From Fasciolopsis buskii (Eukaryota; Platyhelminthes; Trematoda; Plagiorchiida; Fasciolidae), in contig LUCM01011118.1 of NCBI GenBank assembly GCA_008360955.1, forward strand, positions 17,652-81,651: a DNA stretch of 64,000 nt, written 5' to 3'. The notes below the pieces were generated by a model. It saw only the letters and a program-made list of their open reading frames with translations, was not told where the DNA came from and did not search any database. Shown here one piece after another: positions 49,453-61,609 of the stretch. The translations under genes and the position numbers were made by a program. Within the stretch, counting starts at the first letter, position 1, and each line of letters starts with the position of its first letter.

Positions 49453-52400
49453 AACTTTCTGGTAGACTACCTGGTAGAAATGCCTTTATTCTAGCATTTT
49501 GCAGGTTACCACATGCAAAAAAAATATTCGTTCGTCAAACTAACACACTTAATATTTTCCACTGCGGAGCAGATTAACTGTATTCTTCGGCTTATTGGGT
49601 CATTGGCCCCTACGACATTTCAACTGACACTTGAAACATTTAACTGTTATCCCTCCCTATCGTGACACGTGAAATAGTTCTGCTTCTCTATTATCCATCT
49701 GTCTTATGGCCCCGTGATTTTCCCTATACGAATGGGTGCTACGAGGTAATAACCAAAATCCCCTGGCCCGGTGATGCAATTTTTACTGCTAGCACAAACT
49801 ACTTCTTTTTTCGTTCTCCTCTGGAACTGAAGTTGCTGCCGGATGGTAACTAACATCAGAACATTTTTAATCTAGCTTACCGGATATACGATCTGAAAAT
49901 GCAGCCATTGTCTGCTGAAATTTATGTGGTTGGCTATCCGAAGTACTGTGTGCGATATACACGTCGATTGTTTAAGTACAATCATCATTAATTTGATAAC
50001 AGGCGCTTAATTCAAGGATCGTGAAGATCACAGTTATTCCGAGCATAAAGAGGTAAATGATAAATCGAACGTATGGATTATGCAACAAGTATTTGATTAG
50101 TTAGCCAAGTTTTTTTCTGTAGTAATGAATTTTAATCCGTGGTTTCTCGTGAAGACTGCATCAATTGAAGCGCTTGAAATTTCCATCTCATAAGGGACAC
50201 AACTTACTTGTGGGTGCATTTCCTCTATAATCGCGCCATAAGTAATATCATAAGTTTGCGAAGGGCTCGGCTAAGGAACGCGTTTGCTAGCTGAGGCAAG
50301 ATAGTCACCAAACATGAGCGTCCAGCAATCTCCTGTTCAGTTAACCGACAGCTCACCTACTTCAATATAGCGCAGAAGTGCAGACGTCACGATAAAAATC
50401 ACTGGCAGGCCATCTTTTGACCCACGTAAAATGGAGCACAGAAGACTCCAAAGTGACTACTAATTGCTTTTTAGCTACTTTTGCACTCGCCTGTCTAGGC
50501 CGAACTTTCGAGGCAAAGGCGCTTTCCTGGAGTGAAGAGGCGCAGAAGACAGCCCGTACTGTGTATTAATGGCAGTTTGGTTAATTTGCATAGGTCAAAC
50601 AGTGCTTATTTTCTACTCTACTCCACGTATGTCTGTATGTTTGCTGAATTTCCCGAGGAATGGGTTAGAATTGTCACTAATGTTGGCAGTGGAAGTAGGA
50701 GTCCGAATTTTGTTTGTTGGCTGTTACGTTTGGACGTTCACGACCGTGTAATATGAACCGTTTGATAAATGGAATCCGGAGACCCTGCCCACACATGCAA
50801 TCTGTCCTTCCCCGTTTCGCCCATCCCCTTCTTTCGCGAAAATCGGATACAGAGGGTTTGTGTGATTTCGTTTGGTTACCAGGACAGATTTGTCCTTACC
50901 GTCATCAGTACCGACAATACAATCTTCAACATTTTCTCTCTCTCTGTGTCTTAGCCACTTCAAGATTTGATTCAGACGGGCCGCATTAGCATCGCCATCA
51001 TTTATCGCCCTGCATCGGTGCTGATATACAGAAACGCCAAAAAACAGTGAGGACGGAGGGAGGAAAACGAGTTGAATGAAGAGGTGAAAACCCAGGCGAA
51101 TAAATGAAAGTAGAACAAACAAACGTTTGCAGTCACGCGATAAGTTAGGAAACTCGACTGAAACGAAACAGAGAACAAGTTGTAAGTCTGGCATCACACA
51201 AACACACATATAAATGTATAAACGCGTGCTCGCCAAAATTTTGTACACCGTCCATCCAAGAGCCAATGTTGACGTGCGTGACCTGACCCTGTTTTCGGTA
51301 AATGATCAACTGTTTCCAACAGCCATCATTCAACTCCACTCCCGATTGGATTTCTACTAATTGTGGCTGCGAGGGTGGGAAGGAGATACGGACAACAAGA
51401 CGCACAAACAAACGCGACCTGATCCGATACATACATTGAATTTCTGGTCCGAGGTGTACATAATACTGCGGTGCGGATACGCACTCCTTGTTTGGAAAAC
51501 TTTGAAGGAGAAAGTTAGTAAGTTTGATTCATGTCAGCCGTTCGGTAGATGCGCGATGCTTTCCGTGTGAAATAAAACACCCAGCACTGGGCTGAGATTT
51601 GCATATGCTGGCTGTCCACCAGTTATTAATTTACCAAACTCTAGCACAAGTAAATAAGCAACATAAGTCTCACTACTTTCCAGCTTAAGGATAGAACGTT
51701 TCCCGAAGCAGTGTTACATTCTAGGCAACGGTTTTTAATCGGTCGACAAATGCACTTAAAGTGCCCAGTTAGAAAAAATCCGCCTCACTATAGCCAAACT
51801 GAGGCCAAATCCTTTCGGAGCATACCAGCTCGTGTTCTGGTGTAAATCGTGCTTTGTGTTCGGTTAGTCCAAATTCGATGTTTTGTGTATCGTTCGAATG
51901 CACACAACTAAAATTTCCCCATTCGATCGCACATCATCATCCAGTAAGAGTAGCAGTTGAGGCTGATATATCAACAGACCGATAAGGAATGCAAAGTTAG
52001 TTAACCCGTCAAAAGTTGGCCAAAATCAACCTCGTTCTTCCTGGTCAAAATAATTAGGCGAGGATGAGAACGATGAACCGTTCAGGTATTCGAAAATGAA
52101 TGATCGACCGTTCCATGAAATCCATCAAAGATGAACCCCGTAGCTGCTTAATGCTCGTCAGGGTGGACAGTGATGGTGACTCCAATCACGTGTAAAACGA
52201 CTGAAGGTGGCTTCTAACGTTCCTTAAGTAGTGAGTTTACTAAGGCTAATGCTGCATGGTTTGACATACTGTAAACTCCTTGCCATTCAAAACGAGGTCA
52301 TAGAAAATTCTTTCGGGGAAGTTGATATTCACAAGTAATCCTCAATCCATGGAGATGAGTGTTAGAGCACCAGACTAGAATTTCCAAATGCTCGCTGATG

Positions 52401-53582
52401 TGTGGTGGAACTGAGGTGTCACATCTGAAATGACTGCAACATCTAAATAAAACCAACAACTTCCTAGAATAACAAAATGAAGTATCAGTCTGCTGTCTGA
52501 GTGGCGATGAAAACGATCGTTTTAAAGTTAAAGGCAAATCCAAGTGAACTTTCCAAGAGTTCGAAGCCGCCGGATCGGATCGAAACGGCGACATTTCGTC
52601 CGCTCTGTCGATGTCTTGAAAGTAGATTCCGACTCCGATGGCCTCACACGCCTATCGACAACTCTCGGGAAGCTTGAAGCATAGAAAACCTTGGTGCCTA
52701 CTGGCACGGAAAACCGTTTTACTCCAAGCCTCATGGGTGTGGATTATTCGATCATGCAGGATCGTATGAGTTAACCTGGAAAGGAAATAGCTGAAGATTT
52801 AGTAATACTTTCTTTGGCAAGACCTAGTCACAAGTCTTGTTTGGTAGTTTTATTCGTCTCAAAAACTAGTTGTTTGGCATGGTCACATTGGAAACAAGCC
52901 CGTATGTGGCTTCTAGTCGCTAATGACTGGGACTCACGAAGCATCCAGTGACATGAAATTGTGAGATACACAGTCCAACTTCGGTCAACAGATGATTAAA
53001 TGAAATAAGCGACGATTACAAGTGGAAGCAGTAGATGGAGAAAAGGTGCCACTTATGCTGTAGCTTATCGCTATCGACCACTGTAAGGCACAAGAACAAA
53101 TCAATATGAAACTAGCTACTGCCGTCAGACCGAAATAACATCAGCGAATAGAAAACTTGGAAATTGATGTTCAGATATTCACTGACAAATAATGTGCAAA
53201 CTTGGAGGTTCTCAGAAAGTCCATAAAGCTACTGGTTAGCTATGTCTAACCTTCAGTTAAATGAACACAGATCGTAATTTCTGTTCATACATGTACATAT
53301 ATTCGTCGAGCTGTTATTGTTAAATTCAATTGCAGTGACTGTTCTAGGAAGAGAAATTTCTTCGCTTTTTACTAGTCTTTCTACGGTTTAGTAACACCTA
53401 GATAAAAGTTGGATGCCTCTGACTGTAATCTAGAATAACAGTATATCTTGGAATAAGTTCATCCTACTTTTGTTCAAGCCTTAATGTTGATATGACTAAT
53501 ACTACTCTATCAGTCACATTGCTGAATGGAAAACTGAGATGTGGTTCGCCTTTTTGTGATATGGCTCACCCAAATGTTTCAG
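49453..53582. other. Unrecognised non-coding stretch
   Basis: The longest frame is 180 codons (minus, 50724-51266). It overlaps several plus-strand frames and has no family motif. Nothing is claimed as a gene. Confidence 0.4.
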
Positions 53583-53799
53583 CATGGTCGAGAGGAGTGT
53601 CTCTGACTCCGAGTCAGCTACTCATCCTGAACCTCTCCAAATGGTCTCAAGTGACCGGTGCCTCAAAGCTTCTGTTGAGGACGTCCTACACACTGCTTCT
53701 TGTGGTACAGGTGTTTCGACTAAGTGCGAGGATGAAGGCGCCATTCACCGGATTGAATGGTCTCCGACAATTTGTGTAGGAGAGTTTGCTAAGTTCTGA
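53583..53799 (+). CDS. Possible 3'-terminal exon, unknown protein
   Basis: I do not recognise this protein. A good splice-acceptor sequence, CCCAAATGTTTCAG, ends at 53582 and is followed by an open frame of about 71 codons from ATG 53584 to TGA 53799. The predicted peptide is acidic and rich in Ser, Glu and Asp. Examples are SVSDSESATHPEP near its start and STKCEDEGAIHRIEWSP later. The composition looks more protein-like than the overlapping frame on the same strand. No polyadenylation signal or partner exon was found. It could be chance or a retroelement relic. Confidence 0.22.
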
Positions 53800-54187
53800 T
53801 TCACAACCAGCAGGAGACGGCATACGAAGTACACTGTTGTATGCTGTCGGGAATCCGTGACAGAAGGATACACTGGGCACCTTGGATGTTTAGCCTCATG
53901 CGAAGGGCTTCTCCAGTGGATTTCCGGGCCCTCAGATGGCCCTATTTTTCTATGGGTTAGACTGTCTGGCCAAAACCTCGAAGTAGGGCCCCATAAGTTG
54001 ACTTCTTACTTAAGTTTGGGCAATCGGATGGTACCAAGCTCAAAAGGAATCACGGATCTCGATGGATAGTCAGTGGCATGAAGAGAAGTTTGGAGGAGAT
54101 GACATGTATGATGAATTCTGTACATAGTTTGTTTTTACTCATTCTCACACTCCTTGTTTTCCATCTTCGTCAAGATTTCGATGAAAT

Positions 54188-54205
54188 CTCTCTCTATATA
54201 TATAT
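54188..54205. repeat. Compound (CT)n-(TA)n tract
   Basis: Short CT run passing into TA units. Confidence 0.85.
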
Positions 54206-54677
54206 TTAACGCGTCGAAGAAGAGTTCGACGGCTACAATGTTTCGAATTCGCTCGTTCGTATCGTTCTAAAATTTTCTGATAATCAGGTTCCACGTAGTG
54301 GCAGTGATGGGAAGAAAATTTTCGTCTGCTCTCCGATGGATATGAAATACGAATCCATATAGATCTCAGCCCGTGTGCCTTTTGTTGACATTGGAAATAA
54401 AATTTTAGAAAGTAATTTCGATATCGTCTACTAACAGATGAATAAGTAGTGCAGAAGTGAATGATTGTTGAATACTTTAGACCATTCGAATAACATTAAC
54501 GTTTCGTCAATACAGCCACGCCGGTGGAAGTACTGAAGAGCCGACCTTTTGGTTAGCGCAGGTAAACTCTCTCAAGGCAGTTTTCAATCGCGTGGAATCA
54601 TGAGATAATGTTTAAAGGCCCAAATCAATAACGAAAATTACAGCTGAGTGGAGGAGCACAGTACGGGTGAATTAGTC

Positions 54678-54709
54678 GGTGCTCTAGGAATTCACCAGTG
54701 TAGAGCACC
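54678..54709. other. Perfect 9-bp hairpin
   Basis: GGTGCTCTA (54678-54686) and TAGAGCACC (54701-54709) are exact reverse complements around a 14-base loop. Function unknown. Confidence 0.6.
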
Positions 54710-57224
54710 CATGGGCTCTGCCAAGTGAGATGTAAGCAAAACATGAGCATCTCAGTCGCCAGTCCATCCATAAGGACTCTCAACTGGTTGTTAAGCGCAA
54801 GCACTTCGTGGTACCGCACTCATCCGTCACTGGGTTTGCTTGCAGTTACAGACAACTGACGAACAACTGCTGACTCCTATAATGCATGACCTTTAGGTAG
54901 GAAAACTACAAGAGCTATACAAGCAATCTTAGTTATTTGAAAAACATCACAATATTCAGTATCTAAACCATCAATGAAAATCGCAGAATTACTTTTTATT
55001 CCATCTCTTACTGGTCATTTTCAGTGAACAGTGTGTTTCCACTTCGAATTATTTCGTAAGTTATTTCTGTATCTACGCAGACTCACATGAACTGACGATC
55101 CAAAGGTTTAGGCCAGTGATCGGAAGCCCTTGAAAAATTTTATCTATTACCGGCCTTACAGTATTAGTTTTTCTAGTGTTTAAAACAAGATAAAACAGTA
55201 AGCAATACAGGAAAGTAGCATCCGACCATTTAATCCTGGTTTGCGTGATTTCGATCGAAAGTCTTTTTTTAGCTGTAAGTACATTCATCACCCGCTTGAG
55301 GAAGATTTTTACGAATAAATCCCGTTTGGTGCGTAAGCGGAATGGGTCTGAAGTAGTGCCCTCTTGTTATATTAGTTCTTTTGATTCAGATGAATGATAG
55401 TTCCTCGTCGCTTGGCTAGTTACTACACCTGATCTAGTGAGAGCTTAGATGGTTCAACCCCAGTCCAAGTTTTAAGGTCATGGTTGGTGTTTCCTCCTCT
55501 TTCTCCTGTGTAGTGAGTCCTACTGGCTACGGGACATGTGCCTCCGCTAACAGTGATGAGTCAAACGTGTAATGAAGAAAATTCGGATGAAAATTTCCAA
55601 CTTTGCTATGAGCGGTCTTTTAAACTGAGTGCCAAAAGTGTTTGCTGTCAAAGTGAACTTAATCCACCTTCTTCCTAGATAGGAAAGATAGTGAAGTTAA
55701 TTAGAATTTTAAGTACCGAAAGTCTACTTTCATGCCTTTCAGCACGTGGTGTTGTGGCTCTAACGGTTTTAATTTTTTATGATTTGAGCATCGGACCGGT
55801 TTTCCTGGACCTCAAAACTGTGGACTGATCACTAGAGCTCCAGGTTCCAGACGTGTTAGTAATACAACATCACCTCTGTTGGTGGGTTCGAATCTCGTCG
55901 AGATGGAAAACTTTTACAGTTGAATATATTCTACACTTGTCAAAGTCTGCCAAAACATACTTCTCAGTGCCCTTTTAGTCAACTGCCCTTATTTTGGCAT
56001 CAAATAACCATTAGCTGACAGAACGTGTTATACGTAGCTGTTTGTTTATTCTATTAATGTATTTGGTGACAGATTTCAGTTTGAATGCAATTCTGTTAAA
56101 CTAATTATGAGCGTCGCCGCCTTCCTGACTGTTGGTAATCTTAAGCGACAGATGCATCAAGGAAATTTGTGCAATGTGGTTGTTTGATGAATAAAAGTAC
56201 GAGTCACGTGGCAACAAGCCATGGGATGCCAACTAAAGGAGGCTAGTAAGCCACCATTCAAAGGAGAGTAAAGGGGCCCGGTCAGGTGGACCGACTAGTT
56301 GCCTCAAATTTCACAAACAGAGCGGTTCCGGACAAACTACACAAAAGTCATTTCATTTTCAAGAAGGCAATATTACCGATTTGATATTTTTCACCTGTCA
56401 TATTTGAACGTGGACAACCGTGTGGCGTTCAGTGACTTCGATGCTTGTTTGCACAACGTTCCACTTAAAGAAAGAACCAAAATATGTAAGATTATTGACT
56501 GGACCATCACTTATGTATGACTGGCTCACTAGAGTGCGAGCTAACGATCGCTGATGGACCGGCTCTGGTCATGCACTCAATATCAGGAGATTTCAGTCTG
56601 AAACTCTTGGGTTCTGTTCCACTGATCCTCGGTTAGCTCCCCACATGGCAGTGCTCTGCCAGCCAGACCCCCGTCCCTCTGAAGAATTGTGCATTTTGTT
56701 GTCTCATTAATATGAAGGGGAAGGAATAAAAGAGAAGAATATTACATATCAGAGAGATGATATCAAACCACGGTTGGATGTATTCACACTCTGTTGGAAC
56801 AGAAATGTCTCACAACCCACTAAATGGATGGGTCCGAGGGAAACCTAATTACAGTTAGAGAATAAACCTTGAAAACCATTTATTTTGTACTACAGGAAAA
56901 ATCGAACAAGCACTCATTAAGCTGAGCATGACATCATCGTCAGTGTGTTGACTTTGCTCACCGAATTTGGTAGCAAGATAATTGCGACTCAAATGCCAAG
57001 ATCAGCGACCATTACCTTGCAAAAACCATCTGCCCAAGCTGCAACTTACGTCTACTTTCAAAACCATAAAGCCCAGGAGGTCTTCTTACTAGGGATCTCG
57101 GGTCTAATCAAACAGCTCCAGAAGCTTAAGTGTTCAGACTGTCTTCTGCCGCCAAAATGGTGCATCGGTTCCCTTAGATTCTCAATTTGGGTAGGACAAG
57201 TTATTTATGACAAATAGACCGATT

Positions 57225-57412
57225 TCGTTCTTAATGATTCAACTACCCCGGGAGGTCTTCATCCAGAGGGGCATTCCCCAGGTGCTTGTAACTGACGTGT
57301 GATCGCAGTTGTTTGCAACAGAACTACCGACGTCGGATATAAGCACTTCCGTAGTGCACAGCGTCACTCGTGTTCGAACAATGCAACTGCGAATCTGATA
57401 CAAACTTTGAGT
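57225..57412 (+). pseudogene. Ty3/Gypsy-type integrase core relic, frameshifted
   Basis: The first frame (codons from 57255) reads VFIQRGIPQVLVTD, then a stop at 57300-57302, then SQLFATEL. This aligns with the integrase core pattern F-x-x-x-G-I-P-x-x-L-V-T-D-x-G-x-Q-F, the Asp at 57294-57296 being the second catalytic residue. A second frame (codons from 57335) reads HFRSAQRHSCSNN, then ATANLIQTL, aligning with the family's HxRSAPxHPxSNGxAExxxQTL. There the catalytic Glu position is Ala. With one stop, one frameshift and a lost catalytic residue it is inactive. Sequence before 57225 contains a Cys-x2-Cys (57139-57150) that might belong to the integrase zinc domain, but that is weak. No long terminal repeats were found. 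Confidence 0.6.
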
Positions 57413-57725
57413 ATGTCAACTTAGGGACGTTTCAGATGATATTCTCCTCCAGTAAGGAGGTGTAAAATTTGCACCTACAAAATAAAGACCGGTTATACTT
57501 CTCTAATCCAGATAACTTTGGTGCCTGCTGAATTGTCCTGAATCACCTGATGTTACCTGCATTGGCAGGATCGAATTCCGGACAGTTCAGGTAAAACAAC
57601 GAGAAATGCAAGTCAAGAAAAGGCCGAAATAACTGGTGTGAACAAAGCGACCGTGCACTGACGACAACTGAGCCAGAATCAAACATAGACACAAGGTAAC
57701 AGTAAAGCAGAGATCAAATTATCAC
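57413..57725. other. Unrecognised non-coding stretch
   Basis: Nothing recognisable beyond possible continuation of the decayed integrase. Confidence 0.4.
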
Positions 57726-57800
57726 ATTTTTATCTTTTACTTCCTTTTTAATGAAATAACAATGTACATCATGTGGTGCGTCAGCCGATAAAACTGCCTC
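57726..57800 (-). mobile_element. R3 SINE 3' end, copy d (headless)
   Basis: On the minus strand: CGGCTGACGC, then GATGTACATTGTTATTTCAT, then AAAAAGGAAGTAAAAGATAA. This is the 3' module and tail of family R3. No tRNA-like head was found upstream on that strand, so the copy is truncated or the head is beyond recognition. Confidence 0.6.
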
Positions 57801-59432
57801 AGAACCACTCCATGTTTATGGCTCTGGTTCAGAAAGCAGGACAGATCGACTAGTAACTCCTGAGGTAAGAGGGTTTTGATTGCCCCAAAGTTTAGTGGTT
57901 GCAAACACCCAGCGGAGCCATCCAGTCAGAAGTCACGTGACAGAGAAGTGAAGAGGCACGGAAACCCCGACTGCGCTGATCGACATGTGACCCCTTAGCA
58001 GGTTGCTACATATGACGTCCAAACTAATGCAGTTTTACAGTCGACCTATACTTGTTAATGCATGACACCTTTTTTCTGGATATTTTCGATGGAACTAAAA
58101 TGCACAACATTTTTCGTTATTTAGATTAATCCAGGCACTTCAGATTTCCCATGATCTTTTCTTCTTTTGACCTTGTTTCGTGGTCCCTACTCCTTTGCAA
58201 GTTGGGAATGTTTGGTTGCCGGAAGCACCTTTGGCATAGCCAACTGAACACCTTACCAACGAAACTCATTCTATACGATTCGTGGAAATAGCATCCAAAC
58301 CGTTGCTGAGCAGCTCGAGATTGCTTCTAGGTGCCTTGCGCCGGGATAGGAGATCAGGCATGTCATTTTGAGTTTCAGCCTCGGTTACGGTTATCCAGTA
58401 TCCATTCCAATCGACCCTAGCTACAGCCCACAGCGTTGTGTACTACCGGAAAATCGGGCTTTAGGTGCTTTGATTACCCGTTGGAAACTTCCCTCGGAAA
58501 TCTAATCTTTTATCGTTTTTTTCCTTCCAGTGCAACTTCCTTAAAAGTCAGCTTGATTTGGTTCGATTACTTTTCGGGGAATCTCTGTTTGTGTGTGCTT
58601 TAGTTGTATTGATCAACGACTTGTGAATGCTCGTGGCAGAGGTTGCTATTCTTCTGGAGTTCCTAGGCGTACGACTTTCATCTGGGAGGGTGCAAGGATC
58701 CCAGAGCTTGCAGACAGATTAACGCTAAAGCATGCCCCTTGGGCTCTCCGTAACCGCGTCGGGGGAAACTCGGTGACATTTTACAGCGGAGACCTAACGG
58801 AATATCATCAGAATGAGGTCGGGTTTAAACGTTTTGGAATGGCAACTTGGCAGATGGCTCAAAGGGTGTTGTAACGGGTGTTGCTGTTGTATATTCTGTT
58901 CACTCCGGTCAGACTGGTGAAGACACCATTATTCTTCCAGGGGTGACCAATGCCGAATTTTCCGAGAATACATTCAGTATATTGGTTAGACATGCTTGCA
59001 CCAGTGTCCCAATTTCCTACGAGGAATAATGTCACACATTGAAACCCGATTGATTGCTTATAGCAGGTTATGATCTGATTCATCTTCGATTTCGTTTTCG
59101 GCCGCGTTAGTTGTGCCACAGATCGCAATCCCTATCAGAATGAACTGGGGGCCTTTAAAGCGTGCCAAGGTGAGCCCACATGAGATTGACTCCCAGGAGG
59201 TTGTTGCATCGGTAGTTGTCTTGTTCAGAACGAATGCAACATGGGAGGTCGGAGTTGTCCGTTAGGCCATGTGTCCACATCCAGGACCATTGTTTGTTGG
59301 CTATTTGAGTTTGATAAGCGGATTTTTGGGAGCTAAGCAATACCTATGCAGTATTCAGATGGAGTCCGCACTGTAATGTGTTAGTAACTTCTTGACATTC
59401 AAACAATCTACATTTGTTTTTTTTTTCTGCAG
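57801..59432. other. Mostly unrecognised; possible decayed coding relic at 58.6-59.0 kb
   Basis: Two adjoining plus-strand frames (58593-58874 and 58847-59029) join by a frameshift and together look somewhat protein-like. The first contains RVGGNSVTFYSGDLTEYHQ, vaguely like LINE endonuclease text (G-x-T-F-Y-x-S-G). The match is too weak to name. An 11-T tract at about 59416-59426 precedes a splice-acceptor-like CTGCAG. Confidence 0.3.
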
Positions 59433-59533
59433 TGAATAACCTTGATGTCTTATTACCTCAAGTACTAAGAGATGAGGCCCATCGCTTCCTGCGGACACCG
59501 TTGCGCGATGAGCGCAGCAAGTTCTTTAAATAA
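59433..59533 (+). CDS. Possible 3'-terminal exon, unknown protein
   Basis: A strong acceptor-like context (a run of T then TTCTGCAG ending at 59432) is followed, in the frame starting at 59435, by about 32 codons and a TAA at 59531-59533. The peptide has a charged, coding-like composition (LRDEAHRFLRTPLRDERSKF near its end). I do not recognise it and no donor or upstream exon could be joined to it. It may be chance. Confidence 0.22.
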
Positions 59534-60478
59534 CTTTAGAGAATCGCCGGAAGAGAGTACGGAGTGGTGTTCTTAGCCCCAGTCGGCATGAAACCACACT
59601 AAATCAAAGACAAACACGAAGCCAAAATTCTGACTTTTCGTGTTACGAAGGATTTGGTTGGCTCAGATGCTCTGGGCGCTGTAGGTCAGATCTTTAGTCA
59701 AAAACAAGATGCCGCAACTTGCTTGTGAACCGATCTTCAGAAAGGCTATCAGAGGCAATTCAAACGACGAAGCATCAGGGTTTCCGATAATCATGTGATA
59801 TTGAATATTAAAGGCTTACAATTTACATCTTCCTCTGTCGAAGTCTTTCTCAGGCCCAAAGCTGTGTCTGACAAAGAATAATTTGTATCATTAAGCAGTG
59901 CGGTTTATTCAAATTTGTTCATTGCCACTTGAAAAAAAATGAGCACTAGTGATATAAGTAGACGAGGTAAAACCTACCCGTGTAGGTTTGAAGTATATAG
60001 TTGTACTTAAGGTGTAAGCCTAACCAACAATAGTAATATAACATGAATGTTTGTTTTCACGAAAGCCTAGTTCTTTAACTGGGCATAAGAAGGCATTCAA
60101 ATTTCAATGGAACTCGGACAGTTCATCTCAAATTCATGTCTTTACTCCATGTGGAAGGAAAGGTATCTGTTTTCTCAGTCATTGCCTGTGAAGAACTTGT
60201 GCAAAATCTGTCAAAGCATGTGGTGGCTGTGCATTTCATGATTTAGAGAAACGAATATGCGGATTCAACAAACTCTAGCCCCCAAATGGTTGAAGGTCAA
60301 CGGTAAGCTATTTTGAGCAAGCGAGACGAAAGCTCACACTACTTTCAATGACAACGGTGTTTTTGGCAAATACATATTTGCATACATATGTAATTTTACG
60401 CATATTTATACATATGTATCCAAGATTATTTAAATCATTTTCATTGGATAAGCTGACAAGTTTCATATCGGCTTTAAA
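59534..60478. other. Unrecognised non-coding stretch
   Basis: Nothing identified except ATA/CATA-rich sequence near 60370-60420. Confidence 0.45.
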
Positions 60479-60664
60479 ATGATTCCTTATGTAGTACCAG
60501 GAATCGAATCACCATGGACTAACTGTTTTATGCAGTTAGCTAGCAGTCGTCAGAATTTTACATTCACTTTGCCCAAGTCGCAACGTGAACGATTGACGAT
60601 CGAGAACTTTTGTCCACCTTGTCGTGAAGAATGGCTTCCAACACCGGACGGCACGGTCGATTAG
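60479..60664 (+). CDS. Short exon-like open frame, unknown protein
   Basis: An open frame of 61 codons from ATG 60479 to TAG 60664; it is open back to 60452. The peptide looks compositionally like real protein (IESPWTNCFMQLASSRQNF, then CPPCREEWLPTPDGTVD with a Cys-x2-Cys). I could not assign it to a family. A possible acceptor (GACAAG at 60455-60460) lies upstream. Chance remains a fair explanation. Confidence 0.2.
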   Translation: MIPYVVPGIESPWTNCFMQLASSRQNFTFTLPKSQRERLTIENFCPPCREEWLPTPDGTVD

Positions 60665-61609
60665 CAACATTCAATTAATCATGGAAACTAAAGTGACTCC
60701 TAAGAGCCAACTAGGATGGACTAGAGGTAAATATTAGCAATTCACAGTCATCATCCGGCCCTGATTCACCTTCTATTTTAAGTGCGAGGGAAAATGAACT
60801 TCTGGTGGCCTGTCGTAAGTCGAGGGAAAGAGTGCACCGTGTTTCAGTACTTTAATTTGTCTATTGCGCTTTGTTACGGGTCGATGGAACAATTCATCAG
60901 CAAATTATATCACTATCTCGCTGAAATAACATCCGATGCTGCATACATGTCTTCACGGGTTGTTTGAAATGTATTTGCAGGATAACTGTTCTGCTAGTTT
61001 CCTTGCGCATTTGCCATATACATACTAAACAATGCACTACATTCGCCTCAATAGGAACGAAGTAATTCACTAATATCAAACTCCAAGTATTCAAAATACC
61101 TGATGGGGGTCATACCACATGAGCGACGGTACAACAATCATCACCTCCGCGAGCAGTAACACGAATAATCCAATTTTTGCAGCGGTTACTAATAAGTAAA
61201 TCAGTAGCAGGTCACTGTTTATAAATATTACCCGCAACATGATTTGTTGGCCATTTTTCGCTGATGTTTTCGTCTAATGATGATTTCGATAATGGTGCTC
61301 TCAGATAGAAGTGAAATATTCAACTTCAAAATTATTAATAAGGATTTTGTGATTCTGTGCAAATAAAAAAGGAGCTAAATTCCTTTGTCCCTCGGGCTTT
61401 GGTTCATCTCAACCTCCGCAGGTAGCACAAGGCTTCCGGAAATTCACAAAGTTAACAACGAACAAATTCACATGATCCTAGAGAACGGTAAGAGAAGATT
61501 AGCTACACCTTGCAAGTATCGACAAGCGGCATGTGTATCTCACAAGCTAGGGCTATCTTTCGTCTCAGCTGCTCTGTTAAATGCCTGCACTACTCAGGCG
61601 CAAGTGTTC
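60665..61609. other. Unrecognised non-coding stretch
   Basis: No motif-bearing frame and no repeat paired with the rest of the window. Confidence 0.4.

Larger units (their letters stand above)
53800..56944. other. Unrecognised non-coding stretch
   Basis: Holds a CT/TA tract (54188-54205), a 9-base-pair hairpin (54678-54709) and an isolated B-box-like GGGTTCGAATCTCG at 55884-55897. The last has no A box at normal distance and is too weak to call as a SINE. Open frames are short and unrecognised. Confidence 0.4.

Noticed and set aside
50724..51266. 180-codon minus-strand open frame
   Set aside because: It overlaps four plus-strand frames and has no family motif; apparent hydrophobic stretches are not enough.
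55884..55897. B-box-like sequence as another SINE
   Set aside because: No A-box-like sequence at a normal distance and no shared body.
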